From contig WHSY01000024.1 of NCBI GenBank assembly GCA_009379815.1, positions 8,215 through 54,656 of the forward strand: DNA of 46,442 nt. Reading direction: 5' to 3'. Position numbers and translations under genes: made by a program. This DNA is from Pseudonocardiaceae bacterium (GTDB lineage: Bacteria; Actinomycetota; Actinomycetes; Mycobacteriales; Pseudonocardiaceae). The notes under the pieces were generated by a model. It did not search any database and was not told the origin of the DNA. It saw only the letters and a list, made by a program, of their open reading frames with translations. Of the stretch, positions 1-8,545 are shown one piece after another; positions within the stretch are counted from its first letter, which is position 1, and the number at the start of each line of letters is the position of its first letter.

Positions 1-1976
1 TCCCAGGCACCGCCGGAGTTCGCCAGGAAGATCGCCATCAGGGTTCCGACGGCGATCGCCCCGGCCAGGTATCCGGCCAGCGGGCCGACGCCGAGACCGA
101 AGCCCACGGCGACGGGTGCGAACACGGCGAGCAGGCCCGGCGTGGCCAGTTCGCGCAGCGAGTCCTTGGTGCAGATGTCGACCACGCGGCCGTACTCCGG
201 CCGCACCGAGCCGTCCATGATGCCGGGGTTGTCCCGGAACTGCCTGCGCACCTCGTAGACGACGGCGCCTGCCGCACGGGACACCGCGTTGATCAACAAC
301 CCGGAGAACATGAACACCACGGCCGCACCGATCGCGACGCCGACCAGCACGTTGGGTGCCGAGACGTTGAACGCCTCGGCGAGGTTCAGGTCGGCCGCCG
401 CGGAGCGGATCGCGTCGCGGTAGGAGCCGAACAGCGCCGTCGCAGCCAGCACCGCGGTGGCGATCGCGATGCCCTTGGTGATCGCCTTGGTGGTGTTGCC
501 CACCGCGTCGAGCTCGGTGAGGACGTCGACACCCTCGCCCTGCACGTCACCCGACATCTCGGCGATGCCCTGGGCGTTGTCGGCCACCGGGCCGAAGGTG
601 TCCATCGCGACGATGACGCCGACGGTGGTCAGCAGGCCGGTACCCGCCAGCGCGACCGCGAACAGCGCCACGGTCACCGAGCCCGACAGCAGGAACGCCC
701 CGTAGACCGCGGTACCGATCACGAGGGCGGTGTAGACGGCGGACTCGAACCCGATCGAGATGCCGGACAGGATCACCGTGGCGGCACCGGTCAGCGAGCT
801 CTGACCCACGTCCTTGACGGGACGGTGTTCGGTGCCTGTGAAGTACCCCGTCAGCCAGAGGATGACGCCAGCCAGCACGATCCCGATGATGACGGCGACA
901 GCGGCGACGACCGCGGGGTTGCCCGCGACCTGGGCGACGGGCACCCCGTCGATCTCGGTCACGCCGGTCAGCCCGGAGAAGTCGCTCGGCAGGTAGACGA
1001 ACGCCGCGAAGGTGCACAGCACCGCCGAGATCACCGCCGAGATGTAGAACGAGCGGTTGATCGCGGTGAGGCCCGGCTCGCCGGCACGGGCCCTCGTGAT
1101 GTACACGCCGATGACGGCGGTGACGACGCCTATCGCCGGCACGATCAGCGGGAACAGCAGGCCCTGCAGGCCGAACGCGGCCGTTCCCAGGATCAGCGCG
1201 GCGACCAGCGTCACCGCGTAGGACTCGAACAGGTCGGCGGCCATCCCGGCGCAGTCACCCACGTTGTCGCCGACGTTGTCGGCGATGGTGGCGGCGTTGC
1301 GCGGGTCGTCCTCGGGGATGCCCGCCTCGACCTTGCCCACCAGGTCGCCGCCGACGTCGGCGGCCTTGGTGAAGATGCCGCCGCCGACACGCATGAACAT
1401 CGCGAGCAGCGCGGCACCGAATCCGAAGCCCTCCAGCACTCGTGGTGCCTGGCCGGCGTAGACCAGCACCACCAGTGAGGCACCGAACAGGCCGAGGCCG
1501 ACGGTGGCCATGCCCACCACGCCGCCGGTACGGAACCCGAGCCGCATCGCCTTCTCCCGGCCGCCGGACTCGCCTGCGGCGGCCGCGACCCGGATGTTGG
1601 CCCGGGTGGACAGCCACATGCCCAGATAGCCGATCAGCGCCGAGAACAGCGCGCCGACGAGGAAGAAGACCGAGCGGCCGAGGCGCTCGGCGAAGTCCGA
1701 TGCGGGCAACGCGAACAGCAGCGCGAAGACGGCCACGGCGAAGCCGGACAGCGTCTTGAACTGCCGGTTCAGGTAAGCCGATGCACCTTCCTGCACCGCG
1801 CGGCCGATGTCCTGCATCTTGGGGGTGCCCGGCGACGCTGCCAGCACCTCCCGCATCAGCACACCACCGACCGCGAGGGCGGCCAGAGCGACCACGGCGA
1901 CGACACCCACAACGGTGTAGTCGCCCCCGCTCAGTTCGAGACCCTCTGCCCCTTGGGCGAGGATGAGCCGGGACAT
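1..1976 (-). CDS. hppA: K+-independent membrane-bound proton-translocating pyrophosphatase (3' end cut off)
   Basis: Integral membrane pump that couples hydrolysis of pyrophosphate to proton export. The reading frame from ATG 1976 stays open to the window edge (about 658 residues, many hydrophobic helices), so the C-terminus is missing. The substrate-site signature DVGADLVGKVE followed by EDDPRNAATIADNVGDNVGD is intact. The cation-selectivity motif reads GNTTKAITKG; Lys where K+-dependent enzymes have Ala marks the K+-independent class (established for the family). The start is supported by AGGAGG four bases upstream. It is divergent from the beta-lactamase-like gene. Confidence 0.95.
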   Translation of the reverse strand, partial: MSRLILAQGAEGLELSGGDYTVVGVVAVVALAALAVGGVLMREVLAASPGTPKMQDIGRAVQEGASAYLNRQFKTLSGFAVAVFALLFALPASDFAERLGRSVFFLVGALFSALIGYLGMWLSTRANIRVAAAAGESGGREKAMRLGFRTGGVVGMATVGLGLFGASLVVLVYAGQAPRVLEGFGFGAALLAMFMRVGGGIFTKAADVGGDLVGKVEAGIPEDDPRNAATIADNVGDNVGDCAGMAADLFESYAVTLVAALILGTAAFGLQGLLFPLIVPAIGVVTAVIGVYITRARAGEPGLTAINRSFYISAVISAVLCTFAAFVYLPSDFSGLTGVTEIDGVPVAQVAGNPAVVAAVAVIIGIVLAGVILWLTGYFTGTEHRPVKDVGQSSLTGAATVILSGISIGFESAVYTALVIGTAVYGAFLLSGSVTVALFAVALAGTGLLTTVGVIVAMDTFGPVADNAQGIAEMSGDVQGEGVDVLTELDAVGNTTKAITKGIAIATAVLAATALFGSYRDAIRSAAADLNLAEAFNVSAPNVLVGVAIGAAVVFMFSGLLINAVSRAAGAVVYEVRRQFRDNPGIMDGSVRPEYGRVVDICTKDSLRELATPGLLAVFAPVAVGFGLGVGPLAGYLAGAIAVGTLMAIFLANSGGAW

Positions 1977-2281
1977 CCGTCCTCCTGGAGTTTGAGCGCG
2001 TGCGCCGGCCACGGGGAGTACGGCCCGTCATGCGGCGCGATGGAACTACTGCGCCGCCCCGGCGGGCGACGTCACGAGCCTGGAGTCTATGGGCACCCCA
2101 CCTGCTCAGCTCAGCCGGTGTCGCGTCAGAGGTGCGCTGACCGATTCGGCGCCGGGTCGGTGATGCCGGACATTCCGGGCCGGGGCCCGGCACCCGGGCC
2201 GATTTATAACGATTCGGACACGATGCGCCCCACCTGCACGGGTGAAGGAACGGCGGTGACTCGCCCACCGCTGAGTGGGGT
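1977..2281. other. Intergenic region between divergent hppA and serine hydrolase genes
   Basis: No credible gene. It holds a GC-rich palindrome at 2175-2190 (7-bp arms) and a strikingly AT-rich patch at 2201-2214 that reads TATAAC (2205-2210) on the plus strand and TATAAA on the minus strand. That patch could supply the -10 of a promoter for either neighbour. A good Shine-Dalgarno (GAAGGAA) precedes GTG 2256, but that frame looks like a shadow of the hydrolase gene. Confidence 0.5.
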
Positions 2282-3277
2282 GTGGTCCGGAACCCGGGCA
2301 CGGTCACGACCTCGCCGCGCTCCCTCGGGCGGAGGCAGGTGCTACGCGACCTCGCCCACCACGACCTGCGGCGCCACCGCGCGCGCCGTCGGGTGCTGCT
2401 GGCCGCTGCTGCAGCGGTGCTGCTGCTCGCGGCCGGATCCAGCGGGTTGCGCTCCGGGGGCGGGCCGCTCTCGGCCGACGTCGCACCACACGAGTCGACA
2501 CCAGGGGTGGCCTACGCCATCGGCGAGCGCAGCTCCGAGGCGGAGGTGGCGCCCACCGGGCTCGCCGTCGCAGCCACGGCGGCCGTCGACGAGCTGGTCG
2601 TCCCCATGCCCGGCACCACCCTCGGCGTCGCAGTGGCCGACCGGGCCACCGGGGAACGCGCAATAGGCCGGACCGGTGCCGAGCCGTTCTACTCGGCTTC
2701 GCTGGTGAAGATCATCATGGCGGTGGACGTGTTGCAACGCCGCCACGCCGGGCTGCCGGTGAGCCCGACCGACCTCAAGTTGCTCCGGCGGGCGCTGGGG
2801 CCCAGCGACGACGAGGCCATGAACCTGCTGTGGGTGCGCTTCGACGGCCCCGAAGCAGTCGCCAGGGTCGCCCGGCAGCTCGGGCTGCGCGAGACCCACC
2901 CACCCGCCGACCCGTCCCAGTGGGGCGAGACGGTCGTCTCGGCACGCGACATCGTCACCGTCTACCGGCACGTGCTGGACGGGATGCCGGCAGCCGACCG
3001 GGAGCTGATCACGGCAGCGCTGGCCACCGCCCCGGCAACCGCCGCCGACGGCTTCGACCAGGCCTTCGGGCTGGCGCCGCTGTCCGGGGCGAAATCGAAA
3101 CAGGGGTGGATGTGCTGCCCGGATGGGCACATCCAGCTGCACAGCGCCGGCACGCTCGGCGAGCAGCAGCGTTTCGTGGTCGCACTGCTGTCGAGCATCC
3201 CCGCCGATCGGGGTTACGACGCGGGGCGCGGCACGGTCACCGCTGCGGCGGGCACGGTGCGCGCCACGCTGCGCTGA
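2282..3277 (+). CDS. Exported class A beta-lactamase-like serine hydrolase
   Basis: About 331 residues. A basic stretch (RRHRARRR) followed by a Leu/Ala-rich segment near residues 35-55 looks like a signal peptide or membrane anchor, so it probably acts outside the cytoplasmic membrane. The SxxK nucleophile motif appears as SASLVK and an SDN-like box as SDDEAMN. The KTG position reads KSKQG, so the third motif is atypical. The family holds beta-lactamases and D-Ala-D-Ala-acting enzymes; the substrate cannot be told from sequence. GTG 2282 is the first start after an in-frame stop at 2243; GTG 2338, preceded by GGAGG, is an alternative. Confidence 0.75.
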   Translation: MVRNPGTVTTSPRSLGRRQVLRDLAHHDLRRHRARRRVLLAAAAAVLLLAAGSSGLRSGGGPLSADVAPHESTPGVAYAIGERSSEAEVAPTGLAVAATAAVDELVVPMPGTTLGVAVADRATGERAIGRTGAEPFYSASLVKIIMAVDVLQRRHAGLPVSPTDLKLLRRALGPSDDEAMNLLWVRFDGPEAVARVARQLGLRETHPPADPSQWGETVVSARDIVTVYRHVLDGMPAADRELITAALATAPATAADGFDQAFGLAPLSGAKSKQGWMCCPDGHIQLHSAGTLGEQQRFVVALLSSIPADRGYDAGRGTVTAAAGTVRATLR

Positions 3278-3504
3278 CCACGCCCGCCGGGTGTGTCCGC
3301 GGGTACCTGGCCAGGACACCGTGGTCAACCCTTCCCGTCAACCGTGCCAGCCGGGCGGCGGGCCTATCCGCGAGCTGGACAGGTGCAACCGCTCGGAGAG
3401 GACCACCCGACTCGGTGCGCCGGCACCTATCGTGGATCCGACCGACTGCCCGTTCGCGGCCGACGGGACGGGACACGAGGACAGCGGCGAGAGGCGGAGC
3501 ACGG

Positions 3505-5823
3505 GTGCACGGCGACGAGCGGCGTGGCAAGGTGCTGCTGGAGCGCTTGCTGGCCGGGGTGCCCGAGGGCGAGTCGCCGCTGACCCACACCACCACGGTC
3601 CCGGACCGCACGGCGGCGACGACGGACTGGCCGGCGTGGGCTCCGGAAGTGTTGACCTCCGCGCTGCAGCGGTCCGGCGTGCCGCGGCCGTGGAGGCACC
3701 AGACCCGTGCCGCGGAGCTCGCCCACGCCGGGCGGCACGTGGCGCTGGCCACCGGCACCGCCTCCGGCAAGTCGCTCGCCTACCAGCTTCCGGTACTGGC
3801 CGGGTTGCTCGACGATCGGCGCGCCACCGCGCTCTACCTCTCCCCGACCAAGGCGCTGGGCGCCGACCAGCTGCGCGCGGTGGCCGACCTGGGTATCGAC
3901 GGGGTCCGGGCGGCCTCCTACGACGGCGACACCCCGCTGGCCGAACGCGACTGGGTCCGTGCGCACGCCCGCTGGGTGTTCACCAATCCCGACATGCTCC
4001 ACCACGGAGTGCTCGCGCAGCACGGGCGATGGGCCAGGTTCCTGCGCCGGCTGCGCTACGTGGTCGTCGACGAGTGCCATGCCTACCGCGGCGTCTTCGG
4101 CTCCCACGTGGCCATGGTGCTACGCCGGCTGCACCGCATCGCCGCGCGCTACGGCGCGGCACCGACCGTGCTCTGCGCGTCGGCGACGGTGGCCGAGCCC
4201 GCCGCCTCGGCCAGCCGCCTGTCCGGTGTGGACTGCGTCGCGGTGACCGAGGACGGGTCGCCGCGCGGGCAGCGCACCGTGGCGCTCTGGGAGCCACCGC
4301 TGCTCGACGAGCTCACCGGCGAGAACGGCGCTCCGGTGCGACGCAGTGCCGGAGCCGAGGCGGCGCGGATCCTCGCCGACCTGGTGGTCGAGGGGGCCCG
4401 GACGCTGGTGTTCGTGCGGTCGCGCCGCGGTGCCGAGCTCACCGCGCTGGGCGCGCAGCGGTCATTATCGGATGTGGATGGCTCGCTGGCCTCGCGGGTG
4501 GCCGCCTACCGGGCCGGATACCTGCCGGAGGAGCGGCGAGCCCTGGAGCGGGCGCTCGACAACGGTGAGCTGCTCGGGGTCGCGTCGACCAACGCGCTGG
4601 AACTGGGCGTCGACATCGCGGGCCTGGACGCGGTCGTGGTAGCGGGCTACCCGGGCACCCGCGCCTCGTTCTGGCAGCAGGCCGGCCGCGCCGGGCGGGC
4701 CGGCGAGGGCGCACTGGTGGTGTTCGTCGCGCGGGACGATCCGCTCGACACCTACCTCGTGCATCACGGCGAGGCACTGCTCGGCACCGCGGTGGAGGCC
4801 ACGGTGCTCGACCCCACGAACCCGTACGTGCTGCGCCCGCAGCTCTCCTGCGCCGCCGCCGAGCTCCCGCTGACCGACGCGTGCGTCGACGAGCTCGGCG
4901 GGCAGGCGGCCCGCGCGGTGGTCGAGGACCTCGTCGAAGACGGTGCGCTGCGGCGGCGGTCGACGGGCTGGTTCTGGACCTCGCCCCGGCAACGACCGCA
5001 CTCCGATGTGGACATCCGAGGGTCGGGCGGGGCGCAGGTCGCGGTCGTGGAGGCCGACACCGCCCGGATGCTGGGCACCGTCGACCCGGGCTCGGCGACC
5101 AGCACGGTGCACCCCGGAGCGCTCTACCTGCACCGGGGCGAGCCGTTCGTCGTCGACGAGCTGGATCTCGACGCGGGCGTCGCGCTGGTGCACGCCGAGG
5201 ACCCGGAGTGGCACACCCAGACCCGCTCGACCACCGACATCACCGTCGTGTCCACTGTGGAGTCACGCCGGGCGGGCGGCATCGGGGTGGCGCTCGGCGA
5301 GGTCGAGGTGACCTCGCAGGTCGTCGGCTACCTGCGACGCCTGCCGTCTGGCCAGGTGCTCGACGCGGTGGCGCTGGACCTGCCGGCGTCGACGCTTCGC
5401 ACCCGTGCCGTCTGGTACACGGTCTCCGAGGAGCTGCTCACCGCGGCGGGCCTGGGTCCGGCCGGGGTGTCGGGCGCGTTGCACGCCGCCGAGCACGCCG
5501 CGATCGGGCTGCTGCCGCTGGTAGCCACCTGCGACCGCAGCGACATCGGCGGCGTGTCGACAGCACTGCACGTCGACACCGGCGAGCCGACCGTGTTCGT
5601 GCACGACGGCCACCCCGGCGGCGCCGGCTTCGCCGATCGCGGGCACGCCGCGCTGCTCTCGTGGCTGCACGCGACGCGGGACGCGATCGCGGCCTGCGAG
5701 TGCCGCACCGGCTGCCCCTCGTGCGTGCAGTCACCGAAGTGCGGCAACGGCAACGAACCGCTGGACAAGCCGGGCGCGGTGATCGTGCTCGACGTGGTGC
5801 TCCACGCGCTACGCCCGCGGTGA
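3505..5823 (+). CDS. DECH-box superfamily 2 helicase with C-terminal four-cysteine DUF1998 region
   Basis: About 772 residues. Motif I is TGTASGKS (residues 83-90), motif II is VVDECH (near 186), and a helicase C domain carries QQAGRAGRAGEG. The C-terminus has the CxCxxxCPxCxxxxxC cluster (CECRTGCPSCVQSPKC) typical of the DUF1998/MZB metal-binding module. It matches the actinobacterial DECH helicase family named for its neighbourhood with Tad-type secretion genes, which also holds here, and the Rv3649 position in M. tuberculosis. GTG 3505 is chosen because GAGGCGGAG lies just upstream; the frame is open further upstream but overlaps the previous gene. A role in repair or RNA metabolism is inferred. 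Confidence 0.88.
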   Translation: MHGDERRGKVLLERLLAGVPEGESPLTHTTTVPDRTAATTDWPAWAPEVLTSALQRSGVPRPWRHQTRAAELAHAGRHVALATGTASGKSLAYQLPVLAGLLDDRRATALYLSPTKALGADQLRAVADLGIDGVRAASYDGDTPLAERDWVRAHARWVFTNPDMLHHGVLAQHGRWARFLRRLRYVVVDECHAYRGVFGSHVAMVLRRLHRIAARYGAAPTVLCASATVAEPAASASRLSGVDCVAVTEDGSPRGQRTVALWEPPLLDELTGENGAPVRRSAGAEAARILADLVVEGARTLVFVRSRRGAELTALGAQRSLSDVDGSLASRVAAYRAGYLPEERRALERALDNGELLGVASTNALELGVDIAGLDAVVVAGYPGTRASFWQQAGRAGRAGEGALVVFVARDDPLDTYLVHHGEALLGTAVEATVLDPTNPYVLRPQLSCAAAELPLTDACVDELGGQAARAVVEDLVEDGALRRRSTGWFWTSPRQRPHSDVDIRGSGGAQVAVVEADTARMLGTVDPGSATSTVHPGALYLHRGEPFVVDELDLDAGVALVHAEDPEWHTQTRSTTDITVVSTVESRRAGGIGVALGEVEVTSQVVGYLRRLPSGQVLDAVALDLPASTLRTRAVWYTVSEELLTAAGLGPAGVSGALHAAEHAAIGLLPLVATCDRSDIGGVSTALHVDTGEPTVFVHDGHPGGAGFADRGHAALLSWLHATRDAIAACECRTGCPSCVQSPKCGNGNEPLDKPGAVIVLDVVLHALRPR

Positions 5824-5827
5824 CCCG

Positions 5828-6451
5828 TCAGGACCGCCCGCGGGCGAGCCGATGGGTGTCCGTCTCGCCGTGCACGGCGTCGAGCAGCGCGTGCTCGACG
5901 TCGGCGAGCCTGGGCAGCTGCCAGCCGCACACGTCGGGCTTGACCCGCCAGTGCACGACTCCGGCCATCAGGGGCGACGGCGGCAGCGCCGCCCAGCTGC
6001 CCCTGCCGTGCAGCACCACGCCCGGGTGACCGGCGAGCTCGGGACGGATTGCGGCCCCACCGGCGACCGGGAACAGCCACCGGCCCGCCGGGTTGGCGGC
6101 GATGGGGACCGGCAACCCCGCGACCCGCAGGCCGATCGCCGTGGCGCGACCGAGCTCGGCGGGTAGGTCGAGGGCGTCGACGCCGAAGCCGGTCGCCAGC
6201 AGCACGCTGAACGGGCGCCCGTCCCACAGCGCGGCGACGCGTTCCGGGCCGCTACCCGCCAGCCCCGGGAAATCCTCGTGGACCGGGGCCGGACCGTCGG
6301 CTGCGAGGGTGTCCCCGCCATCCTGACCTGCCCACGCCGAAGCCTGCGGATAGCTCCCCGGCACTACCGGCCAGCCGTGGCAGGCGAAACCGATCGCCTC
6401 GGCCCGCAGTTCGGTCCGGAACGCGTCCCTCCAGGTGTCCGTCCAGTCCAT
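5828..6451 (-). CDS. Prim-pol domain-like protein, apparently catalytically degenerate
   Basis: About 207 residues resembling the bifunctional DNA primase/polymerase N-terminal domain found in actinobacteria (WxVVPGSYP start, central hydrophobic strand, late WxxLPPSP). The expected catalytic features are eroded: the DxD-type metal motif reads GVDALDLP, and the conserved His of the following TPSGxxH-like loop is absent (AANPAGRWLFPV). It may therefore be structural or nucleotide-binding rather than a polymerase. It converges on the helicase with a 4-bp gap and sits downstream of the Tad operon. The start is supported by GGAG upstream. Confidence 0.65.
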   Translation of the reverse strand: MDWTDTWRDAFRTELRAEAIGFACHGWPVVPGSYPQASAWAGQDGGDTLAADGPAPVHEDFPGLAGSGPERVAALWDGRPFSVLLATGFGVDALDLPAELGRATAIGLRVAGLPVPIAANPAGRWLFPVAGGAAIRPELAGHPGVVLHGRGSWAALPPSPLMAGVVHWRVKPDVCGWQLPRLADVEHALLDAVHGETDTHRLARGRS

Positions 6452-6718
6452 CTCGTCTCCATCGATGTGATCGCGGTCGCAGCCCAGTCAACGTCGTGGC
6501 GCGCCGTGGCGCGCGCGCACGCGGCGCATGCGCGCCGACCGGATGGATCTTTGCGGCGAGCGTGCACGGCCCCACCCGTGGCGCCCCGCCTGCCATTCCG
6601 GATCGGTCTTGATCGTCGCAGCGAACGCCGGATCGGTACTCGAACTGCGCTCGTCGCGCCGTCACGACCGCTCACCGCGCCCCGCAGTTGGGTGCGACCG
6701 CATTCGCCCGGAGCCAGG

Positions 6719-7081
6719 TCACGATCTGACCGGGCCGGCGCGGGCGCGGGCGGTCGCGACGCCGACGTTGCCGAGCGGGCCACCGGGACGGGCGCTGACC
6801 TCCACCAGCACGTCCCAGCCCTGGACACGGCACGATTCGAGGTGCACGCGCATCCGGTCGGTGATGCTGCCCGCCCGCTCGCAGGCGGTCGCTGCACCGG
6901 CTACGGCGCGGCCGGCCCCCGCGAGCGCGGCGAGGTCGGCCGCCGACTCGGCCTGATGCCGGGCGACCGACACGCCACCGAGCTGCACCAGGACCGCCGC
7001 GACCGTCAGCAAGGCCGCGATCGCGCCCACCGACCACACCGTCGCCGAGCCGCGGTCGCACCGGGCGACGTCGCTGCTCAC
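6719..7081 (-). CDS. TadE/TadG-like pseudopilin of the helicase/secretion neighbourhood
   Basis: 120 residues. A short basic leader is followed by DRGSATVW and one hydrophobic helix (about residues 15-37), then a soluble tail. This matches the small TadE-like protein adjacent to actinobacterial Tad genes (Rv3654c position). The prepilin-type site is G11 followed by SATVW, so Trp occupies the +5 position where Glu is usual; processing or assembly may differ from the TadE next door. ATG overlaps the preceding stop (ATGA, 7078-7081), so it is translationally coupled as the last gene of the tad operon. Confidence 0.75.
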   Translation of the reverse strand: MSSDVARCDRGSATVWSVGAIAALLTVAAVLVQLGGVSVARHQAESAADLAALAGAGRAVAGAATACERAGSITDRMRVHLESCRVQGWDVLVEVSARPGGPLGNVGVATARARAGPVRS

Positions 7082-7512
7082 GGCACCGCTGCCGGCTCGG
7101 GCGAGATCACCGGCGCACGCTGCACCCCGAGCTCGCCCGACACCCCCGGCTCCAGCACCGCGAACGCCTCGGCCGTCACGTCGACGCCCGGCAGCAGCCC
7201 GGCGACCGGGTCGGCGGCCACCCGCACCGAGACCTCGTCGCCCCGCACCGCGATCTCGACAGCGGCCCCGTCCGGTGCCAGCCGGCGCGCGGCCTGCTCA
7301 CCACGCTGCTGCTCACCGCGTGCGGTCAGCCTGGCCGCCTCGCGGGCCGCGTCGATGCACCGCAGCTGCGCCGACACCGCCGCCACCCCGGCCAGGGCGA
7401 GCGCGAGGACCAGCACCAGCGAGCACAGCGCGAGCGCTGCCTCCACCGTGACGGCCCCGCGATCACCCGTCCCGCCGGGCTCCCGACCCGCGGCCCGGCT
7501 GACCGCCGCCAT
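7078..7512 (-). CDS. TadE-like pseudopilin
   Basis: 144 residues. Prepilin-peptidase-type motif GDRG followed by AVTVEAALAL: cleavage would follow G19, leaving Glu at +5, then one hydrophobic helix (residues 25-48). TadE family members are minor pilins needed for Flp pilus assembly and anchored in the membrane. The start ATG shares one base with the stop of the pilin gene (TGATG), and the stop overlaps the next start, so all three pilin-like proteins are made from one coupled message. Confidence 0.82.
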   Translation of the reverse strand: MAAVSRAAGREPGGTGDRGAVTVEAALALCSLVLVLALALAGVAAVSAQLRCIDAAREAARLTARGEQQRGEQAARRLAPDGAAVEIAVRGDEVSVRVAADPVAGLLPGVDVTAEAFAVLEPGVSGELGVQRAPVISPEPAAVP

Positions 7513-7727
7513 CAGAAGCTCACCGACAGCGCGCGCTGCACCAGCGCGTCGAGTGCGCCGACGACCGAGTCGCCGGTCACGACGGTATAGAGAACCGCAG
7601 CGAAGGCCGCGGCGGCGATCGTGCCGATCGCGTACTCGGCGGTGCTCATCCCGACGTCACCGTCGAGCGCGGCCGACAGCCGCCTCGACATCCGTCGCCC
7701 GATCCACCGTGCCGTCCTGATCATCAT
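7512..7727 (-). CDS. Flp-type major pilin precursor (DUF4244 family)
   Basis: 71 residues. A basic leader ends at G26, followed by MSTAEYAI and a hydrophobic helix. Gly, then Glu at +5 and Tyr at +6, is the exact Flp pilin processing signature, predicting a 45-residue mature pilin. A strong purine-rich Shine-Dalgarno (GGAGGGAGGGA) precedes ATG 7727, as expected for the most abundant product. No tadV-type prepilin peptidase gene is visible in the window, so processing must rely on an enzyme encoded elsewhere. Confidence 0.85.
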   Translation of the reverse strand: MMIRTARWIGRRMSRRLSAALDGDVGMSTAEYAIGTIAAAAFAAVLYTVVTGDSVVGALDALVQRALSVSF

Positions 7728-7819
7728 GTCCCTCCCTCCGGCGCCCGCGGACCGGGCGCCTGTGCCGTGCCGGAGCACGCTGCCCCGGCCGTCCACTCCG
7801 GACGTCTGTACCCGGCCGG

Positions 7820-8545
7820 TCACCATTGCGACACCAGCCGGTTCGCCAGCCCGATGACCACCGGCACCACGCCGACCACGAGGAAGGCAGGCAGGAAGCA
7901 CAGCCCGAGCGGGCCGGTGATCAACACTCCGGCGCGCTGCGCTCTGGCCTCGCAACGCTGCACGGCATCCGCCCGCGCCTCGGCGGACAGTGCCGCCAAC
8001 GAGGCGGCGAGTGCGGTGCCGCTGCGACCGCTGCGCCGCGCGATCCGGGCCAGCCTCGCGGTGTCCGGACAGTCGAGCGCGGGTTGCCAGGCACGCTCCG
8101 GGCCGGCGCCCAGCGCGAGCAGTTCGGCGGCCTGCCGCAACGCCGTGCCCGCCGGGTCCGGCAGGCCTGCGGCCACGGCACGCACCGCAGGCGGGACCGG
8201 AAGGCCCGCGCGCAGGCAGGCCGCCAGTAGGTCCCATCCCCCGGCCAGGAGCAGCGGGTCGACGGTCGTGGCCGCGGCGGGCCCCCGCTGGGCGCGCCGG
8301 GCGCCCAGCCATGTCAGCGCTGCCACCACCCCCGCCCCGAGCACCCCGCCCATCCCCCCGACCAGCACCGCGGTGGCCAACCCGCAGCCGAGCGCGGCCA
8401 CCGGCGGCAGCCACTCGACCGGGTCCGGCACCGCCGCCGGACCGCTACCGCGTGCCCGGCGCACCCTCGCGCCGGGCACGGCCGGCCCCGGTGCCACGAG
8501 CAGCGCGGCGGCAGCCAGCAGCAGGGCCAGCGCCTGCGCGATCAC
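7820..8545 (-). CDS. tadC: TadC-like type II/IV secretion inner-membrane protein (GspF domain)
   Basis: About 241 residues with hydrophobic segments at the N-terminus, the middle and the C-terminus (LPAFLVVGVVPVVIGLANRL), and a GspF-like cytoplasmic region with LLAACLRAGLPVPPAVRAVA. It forms part of the inner-membrane platform for pilus extension with TadB and the ATPase TadA. GTG 8545 is chosen because it overlaps the tadB stop (GTGA); a longer open frame upstream is only a tadB shadow. Confidence 0.82.
   Translation of the reverse strand: MIAQALALLLAAAALLVAPGPAVPGARVRRARGSGPAAVPDPVEWLPPVAALGCGLATAVLVGGMGGVLGAGVVAALTWLGARRAQRGPAAATTVDPLLLAGGWDLLAACLRAGLPVPPAVRAVAAGLPDPAGTALRQAAELLALGAGPERAWQPALDCPDTARLARIARRSGRSGTALAASLAALSAEARADAVQRCEARAQRAGVLITGPLGLCFLPAFLVVGVVPVVIGLANRLVSQW

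Noticed and set aside
825-1478. Plus-strand frames across hppA, the tad genes and ponA2
   Set aside because: Mirror frames of strongly biased high-GC genes; they lack ribosome binding sites and recognisable domains.
2275-3504. Long in-frame extension upstream of the helicase (a continuous frame from 2275)
   Set aside because: It overlaps the serine hydrolase gene in another frame, has Arg/Pro-rich shadow composition, and a good ribosome binding site marks GTG 3505.
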